Source: Sesamum alatum (Eukaryota; Streptophyta; Magnoliopsida; Lamiales; Pedaliaceae). From it: DNA of 64,000 nt. Where the stretch lies: NCBI GenBank assembly GCA_034509735.1, contig JACGWO010000008.1:16007864-16071863 (forward strand). The letters run 5' to 3'. Numbering within the stretch: the first letter of the stretch is position 1; each line of letters starts with the position of its first letter. The translations under genes were made by a program, and so were the position numbers. This document shows, piece after piece, positions 39,183-50,249 of this stretch. Below the pieces are notes generated by a model that worked only from the letters and a program-made list of their open reading frames with translations, was not told the DNA's origin and made no database searches.

Positions 39183-39460
39183 TTTGACTACAAGAAAATA
39201 GCTTGATAACTATGAAAAAATTTGATGTTAAAATCAACGTCGAGCTAATTAGCAAGTAAATTTTTTGTTGCTAATTTACACCATTTGATATATAAATTAA
39301 ACAATTCGTTGCTAAGTTCGAGAGCAAGTAAATTTTTGCTGCTAAGTTTTAGCAAGTAAATTTCTTGTATTATATATTGTAAATTAACAACGTGAATTTT
39401 ACTTGCTAATTAGTTTGACGCTAATTTTTTTCGTTGCTATTGAACTTTCTTGTAGTGTTT
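39183..39460. mobile_element. CACTA-type MITE, 272 bp, with TTT target duplication
   Basis: The element at 39186-39457 starts GACTACAAGAAAA and ends, in complement, CACTACAAGAAAG: a CACTA terminal repeat with the first base changed on the left. TTT flanks both sides (39183-39185 and 39458-39460), the 3-bp duplication expected for CACTA elements, though TTT is common in this AT-rich sequence. Inside, AGCAAGTAAATTT and TTGCTAA motifs recur in both orientations, as subterminal repeats do. No coding sequence is present. Confidence 0.8.
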
Positions 39461-40439
39461 TATAATGTTTCCCTTCTGTAAACAAAATATTTTTTACATA
39501 TTTAAAAATATTTTTTTATTGTTATGTTGATGTTTACTTTGCATTCTAAATTTTATGCTCTAATTTTATAATTGCGAACAACATTAAGTAAAGAAAAGAA
39601 TGTAAACCAAAATTCCGCACTTATCCAACCTATTATGTGTATTCATAGCATCGAAGTAAAATAGAATTCTTATTTATTAATAAAAATAAAATTAATTATT
39701 GTTTGGCTATCTATTTTTTTAACAAGTGACTCACTCTCTATTAATTTATAGTGCAGAGTGGGTCTCATGCATGATTTATTAGGCTATATTCTCAGAGAAT
39801 AGGTATTTTATCAATTTCACTACAATAGGATATAAATTTTACCCTACAAATTTTCTTTTAATATGATCAGTCTCAAAGTCACCTATTTGTATTTCAAATT
39901 AGGTTGACCAATTATAATTTTGAAAGTGGAGACTTCAATCTGACAATTTCCAAATGACTTCATTGCAACTTCAAGCTTGAATCAACATATGTAATTGAAA
40001 TAGTTTATTCCATACTAATCTTTTAAATCAAATGGAAGTCAGATTCCTCCCAATTGCTGAAGGAGACAGTTATAAATACACCTCCTACCTCACTAATAGG
40101 AAAAAAATGATATTTTGACACCAGTACACGAAAGCAACCTTGCATACGATTATACTAATTCTCACAACATTGCTCATCATAGTTCTTAATTTATTATAAT
40201 TATTTTATTGTGACAGATTACTAACTTGAGTGCAGAGTGGTAACATATTCTTAAAAGTCCCCGTTCTAAGGCTTACAAAAACCTCAACCCAAGGACCTCG
40301 AATTGGACTTGTTTTGGACGGGCTACTTTTTGCTTGCATCAAAACTATTTTACCATATATTTTTAATGCTAATTATAATTAATATTTAATATTATTATTT
40401 ATAATAATATATTTTATTAGAAAATGGTAAAAGGTTAAA
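39461..40439. other. AT-rich intergenic spacer
   Basis: No open frame or element can be supported. A degenerate AT-repeat stretch near 40370-40420 is the only local structure. Confidence 0.5.
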
Positions 40440-40756
40440 AATAAGAGACTGCGTAACGAGCTTGAGCTCATGAGCGCAGTTCGCAAGCTCGAGCTCGAAA
40501 CAGTTTACTCGAGTTTAATATCGAGCCTCTAAATTTTGGTTGAGCGTTGTTTACACCCTTAGGTGGACCCAAACCCGCCGCACAACTCCATCTTGGATTC
40601 ATGATCCTTCCCCGAAATGTTCTGACCCCGCCCCCGCCCGAGTCCCAAATTTGGCCCAATAGGTCAGACCCGCTTGACCCGAGAATCAATTTAAGTACTA
40701 CAAATTATTGAAAATTTTCAAATCATGTTCACTAAATTACACATCACTAACACATT
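40440..40756. repeat. GC-richer repeat fragment of unknown family
   Basis: The block has alternating GAGCTCGAGCTC-like stretches (40459-40520) and then a C-rich stretch on the plus strand (CCGCCCCCGCCCG near 40630). Such wording is common in degraded plant DNA transposons, but no termini or target duplication are visible. It lies immediately 3' of copia-1. Confidence 0.35.
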
Positions 40757-41514
40757 CTTCATGAGCGCTCTAATATACGGGCTTAGTCAGTGGGTCCGCC
40801 GTATTTTCTGCTGAGTTGACGTGGTCCATCCAAACGTCACCTCTTCCTACCATCTCTCTAAGTAGATGATAGCGTCTAAGAATGTGTTTGGATCGGTGGT
40901 GAGATCTCTATTTCTTCGCTTGTGCTATGGCCTCGTTGTTACCACAGAAGATAACTACAGGCTCGACAATGCTAGGCACCAACTTCTGAAGCCACTATGT
41001 ATTCAACTTCCGTGGTGGAATCAGCTATGGTGTCATGCTTGGAACTCTTCCAAGCTACCACTCCACCATTAAGCTTGAATACAAATCCCGATTCAAATTT
41101 GGCATCATCATCATCAGACTAGAAGCTAGCATCGCTATAGCCTTCCAGTATAAACTCTCCACTGCCGTAGACCAAGAACATATCTTTAGTCCTCCTCAGG
41201 TATTTAAGAATGGTCTTCACCGCAGTCTAATGTGCTTCACCAGCGTAAGCCTGATATTTGCTCGTCATGCTTAAGGCGTAAGGCCTTGTGCACTGTACTG
41301 GATACTGGATGTTGCATACGGCAGAAGCATAGGGCGTCCTTCATCCTTTTAAGTTCCTCATCAGTCTTGAAAGAGTGCTTCTTGGGCAACTTAACCCTAT
41401 GTCTCATAGGAAGGAATCCTCGTCCGGGAACTATCCATCTTGAACCTCTTCAAGACTTTCTCAACATACGAGTTTTTGGTCATTCCTAACATCCTTTCTG
41501 ATCTGTCTCGTAGC

Positions 41515-41925
41515 CTTTGCTTCCCATTAAAGGGGCTTGGATCTCTCTCATCATTTGGATTTCCGCATACCACCTATGGACGCCTTGTCTCTTTTGGGGA
41601 TGGTTTTTCGCTTGCAATCCGCACTTTAAGAGAGATCGAGCTAGGGTGATTTCGACCATCACTTAAGGAAATAGAGAGATCCTTTTTTGCCTTTTAAGGT
41701 AGCTACCCTTAGGCTCTACCTTAAATACAATTTAATTAGACAATGGGGAACTAAAAACCCTCTGAAAGAGGAGGCGAGAGCTTATTCGAAGAAGAAGCTC
41801 GAAACTGACATCTTGAGGAGTCAAGGAATTCTGGTGCCGTCCTATTCCTATCAAAGAGAGGAATAGGTTAATGCGCTACCTCCATGGATTAGCAAAGCTT
41901 GTTCGAAAGATGGATGGTTCCATCT
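41515..41925. other. ~410-bp foreign insert inside copia-1 RT
   Basis: On the minus strand RT reads DILLIGNNV up to about 41925 and resumes with RDRSERMLGM below about 41515. Roughly 26 expected codons are replaced by sequence with a more balanced composition and no copia similarity. Its style (AAAGAGGAGGCGAGAGC, GTGCGCTACC-like and CTCGATCTCTCTT wording) recalls plant mitochondrial noncoding DNA, which is an impression, not a match. No target duplication is evident. Confidence 0.45.
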
Positions 41926-42214
41926 AACATTATTCCCAATGAGCAAGATGTCGTCCACATAAAAGCACTAGGAACATAACTAAGCTCCTACTGACCTTTG
42001 TATATATAAGGGTCATAGTCGTTCTTGATGAAATTATAACCCCGTATAACTTCATCAAAATGTATATTCCTACTTTGGGAAGCTTGTTTGAGGCCATAGA
42101 TGGACCTATGGAGATGACAGATGTTCTGCTCTTCTCCAACAACCGTGAAACCCCTCCGGCTGATCCATATAGATCTCTTCCTCAACATAACCATTAAGAA
42201 AGGTCGTTTTCACA

Positions 42215-42548
42215 TTCATCTGCCATATTTCATAATCATACCGTGCAACTATGGCAAGCATAATCCAATGGACTTGGCCATGGCTACCGATGAATAAGTT
42301 TCCTCAAAATCAATCCCGAGTCGTTGAGTGTAACCTTTCATCACAAGCCTATCCTTGAAGGTTGTCAGCGCCGTTTCCACGTCCATCTGCCATATTTCAT
42401 AGTCATACCATGTAGCTATGACAAGCATAATCCAATGGACTTGGCCATGGCTACCGACGAATAAGTTTCCTCAAAATCAACCCAGAGTCATTGAGTGTAA
42501 CCTTTCGTCACAAGCCTATCCTTGAAGGTTGTCACCACCCATCAGCTC
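42215..42548. repeat. 167-bp tandem duplication in copia-1 RT
   Basis: TGCCATATTTCATA starts at 42221 and again at 42388, and the two copies remain alike through CTTGAAGGTTGTCA with a few differences. It duplicates the RT segment around the GIDFEET-like motif and by itself makes RT nonfunctional. Confidence 0.9.
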
Positions 42549-44179
42549 CAAGTTTATGTTTATATAGCTATTTACACCCAACAGGTTTGACACCTTTGGG
42601 AGGGTCCACTGACATCCAAACTTGGTTCGAACTCATGGAGTCCATTTCGGATCTCATGGCCTCAAACCACTTTTCTGAATCGATGTCCGATCCGTACTTC
42701 TTTGGGTCACTATCCAATTGACTAGTCACGCCTAAGAAGCCATACCTCTCAGGAGGTTGTGGCACTCTTGCTGACCTACAGAGGACTGGAATATTACAGT
42801 GAGAAACGGTGGGTGTAGACGATGTCGCCACTAACGATTGAGGTGCCTCACTTGATTCCTTAACAAGCAGCTCATCGCGATGGGTACCGCTGGAAAACCC
42901 TTTTCCAGAAAAACTGTGTTCCTCGAGACAGAGGGGTCAAAAAAGTAATATCCTACAGTTTCTTTCGGATAACCCATGAACCTGTAGAAACTAGACCACG
43001 ATTGTAGTTTGTATCCCACTGGCCTCTTGATGTATTCAGGGCTACCTACCACTTTCAAGTACTTGTAGGAAGCAGGCTTTTCGTGCCATATCTCATATGG
43101 CATTTGGGCCACTGTCTATACCTCTATGTTCAACAACTTAGCTGCCATCTCAAGCGCATATCCCCAGAAGGAAAATGGCAATTCGGTAAAACTCATCATG
43201 GATCGGACCATGTCTAACAGAGTTCGATTCATTCTTTCAGAGACGTCATTCAACTGAGGTTTTCTGGGAGGTGTCCATTGAGAAATAATACCATTTTTTT
43301 TTAGATATTCCAAATTCACCACTTAGATACTCGCCACCTCGGTCTGATCGAAGGACTTTAATTTTGCGATCAGTTTGGTTCTCAAGTTCAAGTCTAAACT
43401 CATTGAACCTCACAAAGGCTTCAGACTTGTACCTCATCAGGTAAACAACCATACCGTGAATGATCATCGGTGAAAGTTATGAAGTAGGAGAACCCTCCTC
43501 TGGCTTGAGTATTCAATATCCCACAGACGTCTGAATGGATTAAATCCAATAGACCAGTAGCAAACGTGCTTTGTCCAACAAAGGGCTTCTTGGTCATTTT
43601 TTCTTTCAAACATGGGCTCACAGGCTGGTAGGCCGTCCAAATTGTCTATTTCTAGACTCTTGGAATCTACCAATCTCTTAATCCTGTCTTGAGAGATGTG
43701 ACCTAGCCTTGCATGCCACATCTGTGTGTTTCCAGAATTATCTAAATTACGTTTGTTTTGAGCAGTCATAATCCAATCAGACTTTTGCATAATGTAAATG
43801 CCATTGTTAAGTTTACCTAGCAGATGAGAAGATCCATATTTCATCAAGTAAAAGTAATTTTTATTAATAAAAAATCAAAACCATTATTGTCTAACAACAT
43901 ATTGAAAATGATATTTTTGATCATGTTAGGTACAAGGTAACAATCCTTTAGTTCTAGCCTAACATGATCAGAACTACTAAGCTAACGGTTCCTACAGCTT
44001 CAGAAGTAACGACCTTGCCATCACAAAGCCTTAGGAACACCTCGTCTTTACTTAGCCTTTTGCTTATTTTCAGCACCTGCAAGTCATTGTAGATGTGAGC
44101 TCCACAACCGATATCCAATACCCAAAAGGCAGAGTTAGTAATCATGTTAATCTCAATAACAAACATACCTTGTTTGGAA

Positions 44180-45010
44180 TTGGGGCAATCCCTGTATATG
44201 CACATATATATACAAATACCTGTATTATGTTGGTGAATATGTATATGTACATCTATATACAATATTAATGTGATTATTGGAATGTGTCTAGGTTCGTCCA
44301 AGGGATGTCTAGATATATCTAATCAATCCCCATTAATCTTAAAATTTTACATGGTATGATAAACAATACCAAGTAAATGAGGCTTGATTGGAGTTGATTT
44401 GTTCCTTTCTAAAAGGAACAAGTCAACTATCCTCCAACAGGGCCTTAGGGCCGATTTTGTGCTCCAAGGAAGAGCCAAAATTGGCCCCTTCCACTTATGG
44501 GAGGAGTTCAACTTTTCCCTTCTCCAAATGTGGATTTGACTTGCTTCTTGGGCCAAAATTTAACGGAGCAAGCCTTATCGTAATCTAATTGTAATAAACC
44601 CAGGAATTAAATCCAATTTAATTCAATTAAAAGATCCAAACCCATAATTTCTCTTTAATTGATAAATTCCATCTATCAACTAACCGTGAGTTCGATACAA
44701 TATCGGCCTATCCATCCAATGGATCATTCCATACATAATCCAATTATTTATCATCTTCCGATATTGACTCCAAGTTAATTCCCTCACCTCCTCGGTGATT
44801 TGTATGTGACTCTTTAGGTTCACACTCAGCTAGACTTGGGCTTGTGTCCAACAAAAGCCTGTTACCATGGGTGACCGTCTAGCAACAGTGTATGGCACTT
44901 GAGATTATGTGAATGTTGGCATGAACATTTAGGCTCCTGATTTCGAACGGGTACGGTCCTTCCGTCTACCATCTCCCGGCCTTAGTCTAAGGTATAAAAT
45001 TGGGTGTCGG
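44180..45010 (-). mobile_element. copia-1 LTR fragment fused to protease region
   Basis: In complement this segment matches about 58400-59210 of the copia-2 LTR (shared GGCCGGGAGA, AAGTCTAGCTGAG, GGATGGA, CCTAGACACATT). Near 44190 the match stops and gag zinc-finger/protease sequence follows directly. Everything from the middle of the LTR through PBS and most of gag (about 3.2 kb in copia-2) is therefore deleted at one junction. Confidence 0.75.
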
Positions 45011-45342
45011 TGTTAGAATAGGTGACCATGAAGCCAATCTAGTTAAGCTTATGTAACTTATTTATGACATTCGTGGTATAAATAATTAATTCTGAATAAA
45101 AAAGATGTTCAGGTATGGCATTTCTTGTTTGATTGTATTCACTTATTGTTCTTTAATTATAATTGTTCAATGCACAAGCAAAGCCTACAGACCGAAAATG
45201 TTAATTCAAGAAGCTCGACTGCGCATAGGTTGGTAGTCATAAAACCAACTTCTGTGAATCTGTCTGAAATACTCCATGTCAAGGACATCGAGATTGAGTA
45301 TTGAGGATCCAGTTGAGACTTGCACTAAATAATTGCAGTCGC
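45011..45342 (+). mobile_element. inverted LTR head of the copia family
   Basis: The sequence opens TGTTAGAATAGGTGACC, the same LTR start as copia-2 at 58069 and in the same orientation, but it abuts the minus-oriented copia-1 LTR. The length (332 bp) is close to the portion missing from the copia-1 LTR (about 340 bp). Later bases are diverged from copia-2. It is either an inversion of the LTR tip or a separate LTR fragment. Confidence 0.5.
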
Positions 45343-46394
45343 ATTTCATTCAACTCTGAAATTTTTTAGGATAGCCGTAACAAATTCCCGTTTTCCTATC
45401 ATAGTGGATTTGACTCAAGCATTTAAATCCAAACTTATTATATCAAGACTGGGCGCGATAGCGTTCCATATCACATCAATAATAGCATTTGCATCAATGA
45501 AAAAAGTTGAATCTAGATCAAATAACCGAGATAGCTGCAATTATCTAACCTAGTTTTCTCGTCCCCACAAATAAATCATGCAAAGCACATAATAAATTTG
45601 CTTGCTACTCATACCATTCATTCATGAAAATTACGGATCACTGAACTCATGGATAGCAATAGAACAATTAATAACGAATTGAGTTGTCAGATCTATCAAT
45701 AATAATCATCCCGTTCACAGTAAATCAAGACGAGAAATACTTGGAAAAATCAGATAAATTCAAGACCTCAAAACATAACAATAGGGTTTAACGTTTTCCT
45801 TGAATCGGAATAGAAAATTAGCTACTAAACATGTTCATAGCAAGACAAAACATTCTAAACGAAAGCATGAATTCAGAGAAAGAGAGAAAACAACGATGAT
45901 TGAAAGATGATTTTTCTCTACGTTCTAGTCTCCCTTTTATAATTGAGAGTCCTCTTCCTACGTATCTTCAGAGTCCTCTTTTCGTGCCAACTTCAGAGTC
46001 CTCTTTCTGTGCGTGTATCTTTTGTAAAATCAGGAAAGAGGTCTTTTTAAAACTCCTCTTCTCTTCCCGCGCAGACCTGAATGTCGGATAAGGCGTGATC
46101 ACGCCTTAGTGTTTGTTCAAGTCTGCTCATTCAAAAATCTTCTTCTCTTCCCGCGCAGACTCGGGTGTCGAATAGGGTGTTATCACGCCCTAATGGTTGT
46201 TCAAGTCTGCTCATGACTATTTTGTACTTGATCGCTTTTCTGTCTTCATTTGGGGCTTTTTAACTCCTTTTCTTCACAACGGGTCAATCTCGATCCTTCA
46301 TTCAAAACTGCATAACTCGATTAAAAATGTGAAGGAAATCTTTAAAAACCATTCGAGTTAAGCATGCATATGAGAGATGAAATGCACCCTATCA
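45343..46394 (-). repeat. 3' LTR of Athila-like element, truncated
   Basis: This pairs with the LTR at 55499-56825; matching starts at CATTCAACTCTGAAATT and ends at the terminal CCCTATCA. About 270 bp of the distal end are lost where the copia sequence begins. The copies differ at scattered points, so the insertion is not very recent. It carries two copies of the palindromic dyad (46071-46126 and 46155-46210). Confidence 0.9.
46071..46210. promoter_or_regulatory. two palindromic dyads in 3' LTR
   Basis: Copy one has GCAGAC at 46071, the perfect 18-bp palindrome AAGGCGTGATCACGCCTT at 46090-46107, and GTCTGC at 46121, with 13 bases on each side. Outer arms extend to 11 bases with one mismatch. 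Copy two has GCAGAC at 46155, a decayed palindrome at 46173-46190 and GTCTGC at 46205. The function is unknown; a DNA-binding site or an RNA structure are both possible. Confidence 0.6.
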
Positions 46395-46412
46395 AATTCC
46401 CCCACACCAAAA
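46395..46412 (-). other. polypurine tract of the Athila-like element
   Basis: In complement the LTR start TGATAGGG is preceded by GGTGTGGGGGAATT, a purine-rich tract in the position where plus-strand priming occurs. Confidence 0.65.
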
Positions 46413-47943
46413 CCATGCTTGTCCTCAAGCATCTCTTGATTCAAAAAGCATGGATTATCCAAGTAGCCATACCCAAATTTCCCTTTATGTTAGTCAAGTG
46501 TATCCCTTAATCAACATGTCTTCACAGTTTAAGAAGAGATAGCAATATTGAGAATAAACACTAATGGCATTAATGCAACAAGCACGTATCCCATTGACTT
46601 TATCAAACGTAAACGAAACAAGTCTCAACACTCCTCACTAGGATGTCTCTCAAATCACTCAAGAAGTGTTTAAGGAATTTTTGTCACACTCAAATCAAGA
46701 CATTAGAGTGCCATTGCCATAGGCTTGCTAGTGAATCAAATCTCCACCACTGCAAAATGCTTATCAATGCATAAATCAAAGGGTCTTAACATGGTTGTAA
46801 CGAGGCTAGGGTCAAGGTGTGTCAAGAGAGGTCAAATTGTGGCTCATGAATTCAAAAGGATGATGTCAACTTAGTTGCTTGTATTCCCAGCTCATCACTT
46901 TTTTTTTTTCCACACCCAAGTGTTTGAAGCATGCACACGTTCGAACATGATTTTTTTTTTTCAGTTTCACTCTACTCTTTGAATCTTTTCCGCTTTTTTT
47001 TTCTTTTTTCTCATTCATCATCCATCAAAGACTCGTTCATTCATCAAAGTCTTTGATTCTCTCTCTTTTTTCTTTCTTTTTTTTCTTTTCTTTCTCCCTT
47101 TTGTTTTTTTTCATTGCATCCCTTTTCATTTTTTTTCTTTCTTGGGTCTAGCAACATGTCTCCCATATGCCCCTTGAACCACTTCTCTAGCTCTTTTTCT
47201 CATCAGCTTACAAGCAACCATATTAACATCATCCCCTTGAAAGGGTTCAAAAATCTCTGCAGGCAATAACCAAGAAAAGGATAATCGGCTAAAAATGCGG
47301 TTTAACCAAGAAAATAGAGGCCAAGGCTCAAATGAGTTTTCTAAGGGTGAGTTACCGGCAGGCTCTTTTCAAGGTTAATTGGCTATTCCTAAGTGCCCTT
47401 ATCACTTTCATACACCAATATGCAAAAATGTGGCCTCAAAATGTATTATACAAGCAAGTTCTAGAATGCACACACTAAGTCTGATGCCCTCAATTGAAAG
47501 AAATATACAAGCACTATTTGAATGCAAGTGCTTTGGCTCAAAAGCTCACATAAAGGGTTTTAGTGTTGATTCTTCAACGTTGTTCGTCTAATGCAATCAA
47601 TTGGACATCCTTCACACATAACATTTTTTTTATGCCACTAGAGTTCGTTCTGCCTACTAATCTCAACGTAAACCACAAATTCCTATTGGCTTCAGGGACA
47701 ACACAAAACAACATGCAAGGAATTTAGTTCAAGTAACAGGACAATCCACACACTTAATTTCAAGATCAACTCATTTCAAGCACAAGTTACGGTGTTCATG
47801 ACATCTAATCAGTACCAAAACAGCAATTTCACCCAAAAATTTCACTCCACAAAAATCAATTCCCAACACCAATATTAAACAACACCAGCAAACAGAATCA
47901 CAAGAATTATTAAGCCCATAACCACATTCACCACCATACCAAC
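46413..47943. other. 3' noncoding region of the Athila-like element
   Basis: This is the long untranslated stretch between the 3' ORF and the polypurine tract, normal for this clade. From 46897 to 47160 it is dominated by T-rich simple sequence with CTTT and TTTC runs. No open frame of interest is present. Confidence 0.6.
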
Positions 47944-49332
47944 TCATGCACAAACCTCCCCCACACCAAGTACATACATTATCCCTAATGTATGCACATA
48001 GAACCACATATAACAAGGGAATGAAAAGAGAGAGAGAAATAGGGAGCATCCGTGAAATATGTGGTGACGGAAAAGTAGGTTAGGCATGGGTATAGATACC
48101 CCCAAAGTAGTCAAGGCCGCGTCAAGCTTGCGGTGCAGCCACGCATTAGAGAGCTCCAGCTGGGTCAGACGGCCTTCGATGGCGTCCGGAGATGGGGCGG
48201 CAAGCGGTGGCTGTGAGTGGCGGTTCGGGCGTTCTTCAGGGTCAAGGTCGGTATAGCTCATGCCACTCAGGGCTTCGTGATGATTAAAAATGTGCATTTT
48301 GTGCAAAGTCGCCACATCCAACGGCTCCTCCTCGCAAGCCAAATGTAAATCATGATTAGACAAATTCAAGACACCCAAATTTACTGCAGGTGAGTAATTA
48401 ACGACCCAAGGCAAACATGCTTAGACGAAGTGGGGACAGTTTGAAATTGAGAAGCAAGCCAAGCACCTAGATTCACATGCACCCTATTGATCATGCTCCA
48501 AATGAAAAACAATTCAACCTTAGAACATGTACCCACAGTGGCCCGACGTCCAGAGAAATTAAAAGCAAGGAAACATTGCATATATAACCATTCAAATTGG
48601 CGTAAGTGACGTGCCTTGGACTGACTAGGGTGATGTACCCAGGAGTCCTTGGACAACTCTCTCCACACAGAGATGGGTTCAAAAACCCCATAATCAACCA
48701 AAGCCTCACGGTACTCTTGTGACGCTAAATATTCACCATGCACAAACCCATAGCCAGATTGAAATCATTTATGCTCATTTTAAAATCTCTACCAAGCAAT
48801 CAAAACAAATAACATTGGGTGCAGTGAGGGTAAAGGGGTCCAGTTTGTTGAAAACGAAAGTAGTATAGAATTCACGAATCAACTCAACAAACACAAGCAT
48901 ACGGATATTAACAAACTCACGCCATTGCATATTAAAGAGCAAAGTATCAAAACTACCACGGATACCCAATGCATCTAACGACGGTAAATGTAGAGACTTA
49001 CCGGGGCTGAGTGGCTGAGTTTTAATAACAGAGTACCTTTTTTTATGTTCTCTAGAGGTGAAGTAGAGGTGACCTGCGAGGTCCGTCTCGGCCGTGGATG
49101 GTATGCCGGCGGTAGAGCTGAATCTGCCCCGTTTTCGGTAGGTGTCGCGGAGGTGTGCGGCCGTGGACGGTCCCGGTGCATCAGAATGTGGGGTCACGGC
49201 AGAAGTAGTGGATATCGCCAGCGCATGTGGCGATGGTGGTGCGGTTGGAGGACTCGCGCGGCGGCGACAGTGGTGCAACCAGGGCAGGGGGTGGAGCGCG
49301 GCGGCGGCTGGTTCCTCTTCGAGGGGAGGCAA
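47944..49332 (-). pseudogene. extra 3' ORF of Athila-like element (plant transposon protein domain)
   Basis: Three minus-strand frames follow each other: 49332-48775 (Pro/Ala-rich head, then SREHKKRYSVIKTQ and LGIRGSFDTLLFNM), 48743-48381 (EYLASQEYREALVDYG, VHHPSQSKARHLR, WSMINRVHVNLGAWLA) and 48414-47944 (HDLHLACEEEPLDV, LTQLELSNAWLH). Together they resemble the putative plant transposon protein domain (Pfam PF20167 type) often found 3' of integrase in Athila-type elements, where an env-like ORF can sit. Two frame breaks, near 48760 and 48400, make it inactive. Its role in the element is not established. The head is strongly GC-rich, unlike the rest of the element. Confidence 0.7.
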
Positions 49333-49743
49333 TTGCGAAGAAGGTCACGGTGGGGTGCGGATAGCAGCAGCGGCTCTATGGTGGCACGACTCGAAGCCGG
49401 CGAATGGAGAAACGACAGTGGATAGCGACGCAGCAGCAGCGGCGGTGCTGTGGTGGCGCGACGCGGACCACATCGGCGAGAGTGGAGCAGCAGCGGTTGT
49501 TGTCGGCGGCTTGGCTGTGCGTCAGCGGCGGGACGACAGTGGCGGTGGCAGCGGCGGGGTGGCAGCGGCGGCGGTGGCTGCAATGAAAGTGGGAAATTAG
49601 GGCTTGCAAGAGGAAAAGTGGGGAAATTAGGGCTTTCCAAACATATATATATTTTTATATACTGTTTTTTTTTTTAGTTTTGAAATAGGAAGAAAACAAA
49701 TAAAAAAACTAGAAAGGAAAATTAATAAAAATACAAAGAGGAT

Positions 49744-49969
49744 TCAGATTTGTCCCCTCTTGTAGGCGTGATCACGCCTAAACAGCTCCTCAAGTCTGTG
49801 CATCTGGTGGAAAATCGCCGAGCTCGTCGTCTGCTTCAGACAGAAGAGACAGTGGGATAGGGCGTGATCACGCCTTATCTCGCTGTGAGGTCTGTCGGAC
49901 CAATTAGCATGGTGCTGCAGTTGGTATCGAAGGGGGCGTGACCACGCCCTATATGAACGTCAACTCTGC
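49744..49969. promoter_or_regulatory. three palindromic dyads ahead of the 3' ORF
   Basis: Palindromes TAGGCGTGATCACGCCTA (49763-49780), AGGGCGTGATCACGCCTT (49859-49876) and AGGGCGTGACCACGCCCT-like (49933-49950) repeat the LTR motif. Each is followed after exactly 13 bases by GTCTGT, GTCTGT or CTCTGC, the right arm of the dyad. Left arms are degenerate (TCAGAT at 49744). They lie between integrase and the extra ORF, upstream of that ORF in element orientation. Confidence 0.6.
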
Positions 49970-50249
49970 GGAGGTGAGGAGTAAAATCATATACTAAAAG
50001 TTCAAAATAAAGCATATAAAACGCCGGGTTGCCTCCCGACAAGCGCAATTGTTTAACGTTGTCATGCTCGACGGAAGAGCTCATTATCCTTGCTTGGACT
50101 GCGGGGGTGACGCCAATGCAATATCCACGGGGTTACCTAAGTCATCACCTCGGAGAAATGGTTTCAAACGATGGCCATTTACCTTGAATATTTTTCCCGT
50201 ATCCAAACTTTGAATTTCCACTACACCATAAGGAAAAATATTAGATACC
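49970..50249 (-). other. spacer between integrase and the 3' ORF leader
   Basis: The stretch includes GCCGGGTTGCCTCCCGACAA (50022-50041), wording often seen at this place in Athila-type elements. No coding frame is supported. Confidence 0.5.

Larger units (their letters stand above)
40757..45010 (-). mobile_element. Ty1/copia element, internally deleted and rearranged (copia-1)
   Basis: Domains run in copia order on the minus strand: protease (DIGCGAHI, 44120 region), GAG-preintegrase and integrase (WHARLGHIS; DVCG; NDVSER, 43847-43116), integrase C-terminal part (43112-42831), RT (42830-41930, IYGLKQA) and RNase H (41270-40757, ADSTTEVEYI, GNNEAIAQA, SAENTADPLTKP). Numerous frameshifts and stops occur. 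The capsid part of gag, the PBS and a 3' LTR are missing. The element belongs to the same family as copia-2 at 58069, with long matching motifs in protease and integrase. Special damage is listed separately: a 167-bp tandem duplication, a foreign insert in RT, and fusion of LTR to protease. Confidence 0.9.

Noticed and set aside
49045..49640. Several overlapping long frames on both strands
   Set aside because: GC-rich, low-complexity coding-like frames on the plus strand are shadows of the Pro/Ala-rich head of the minus-strand 3' ORF.
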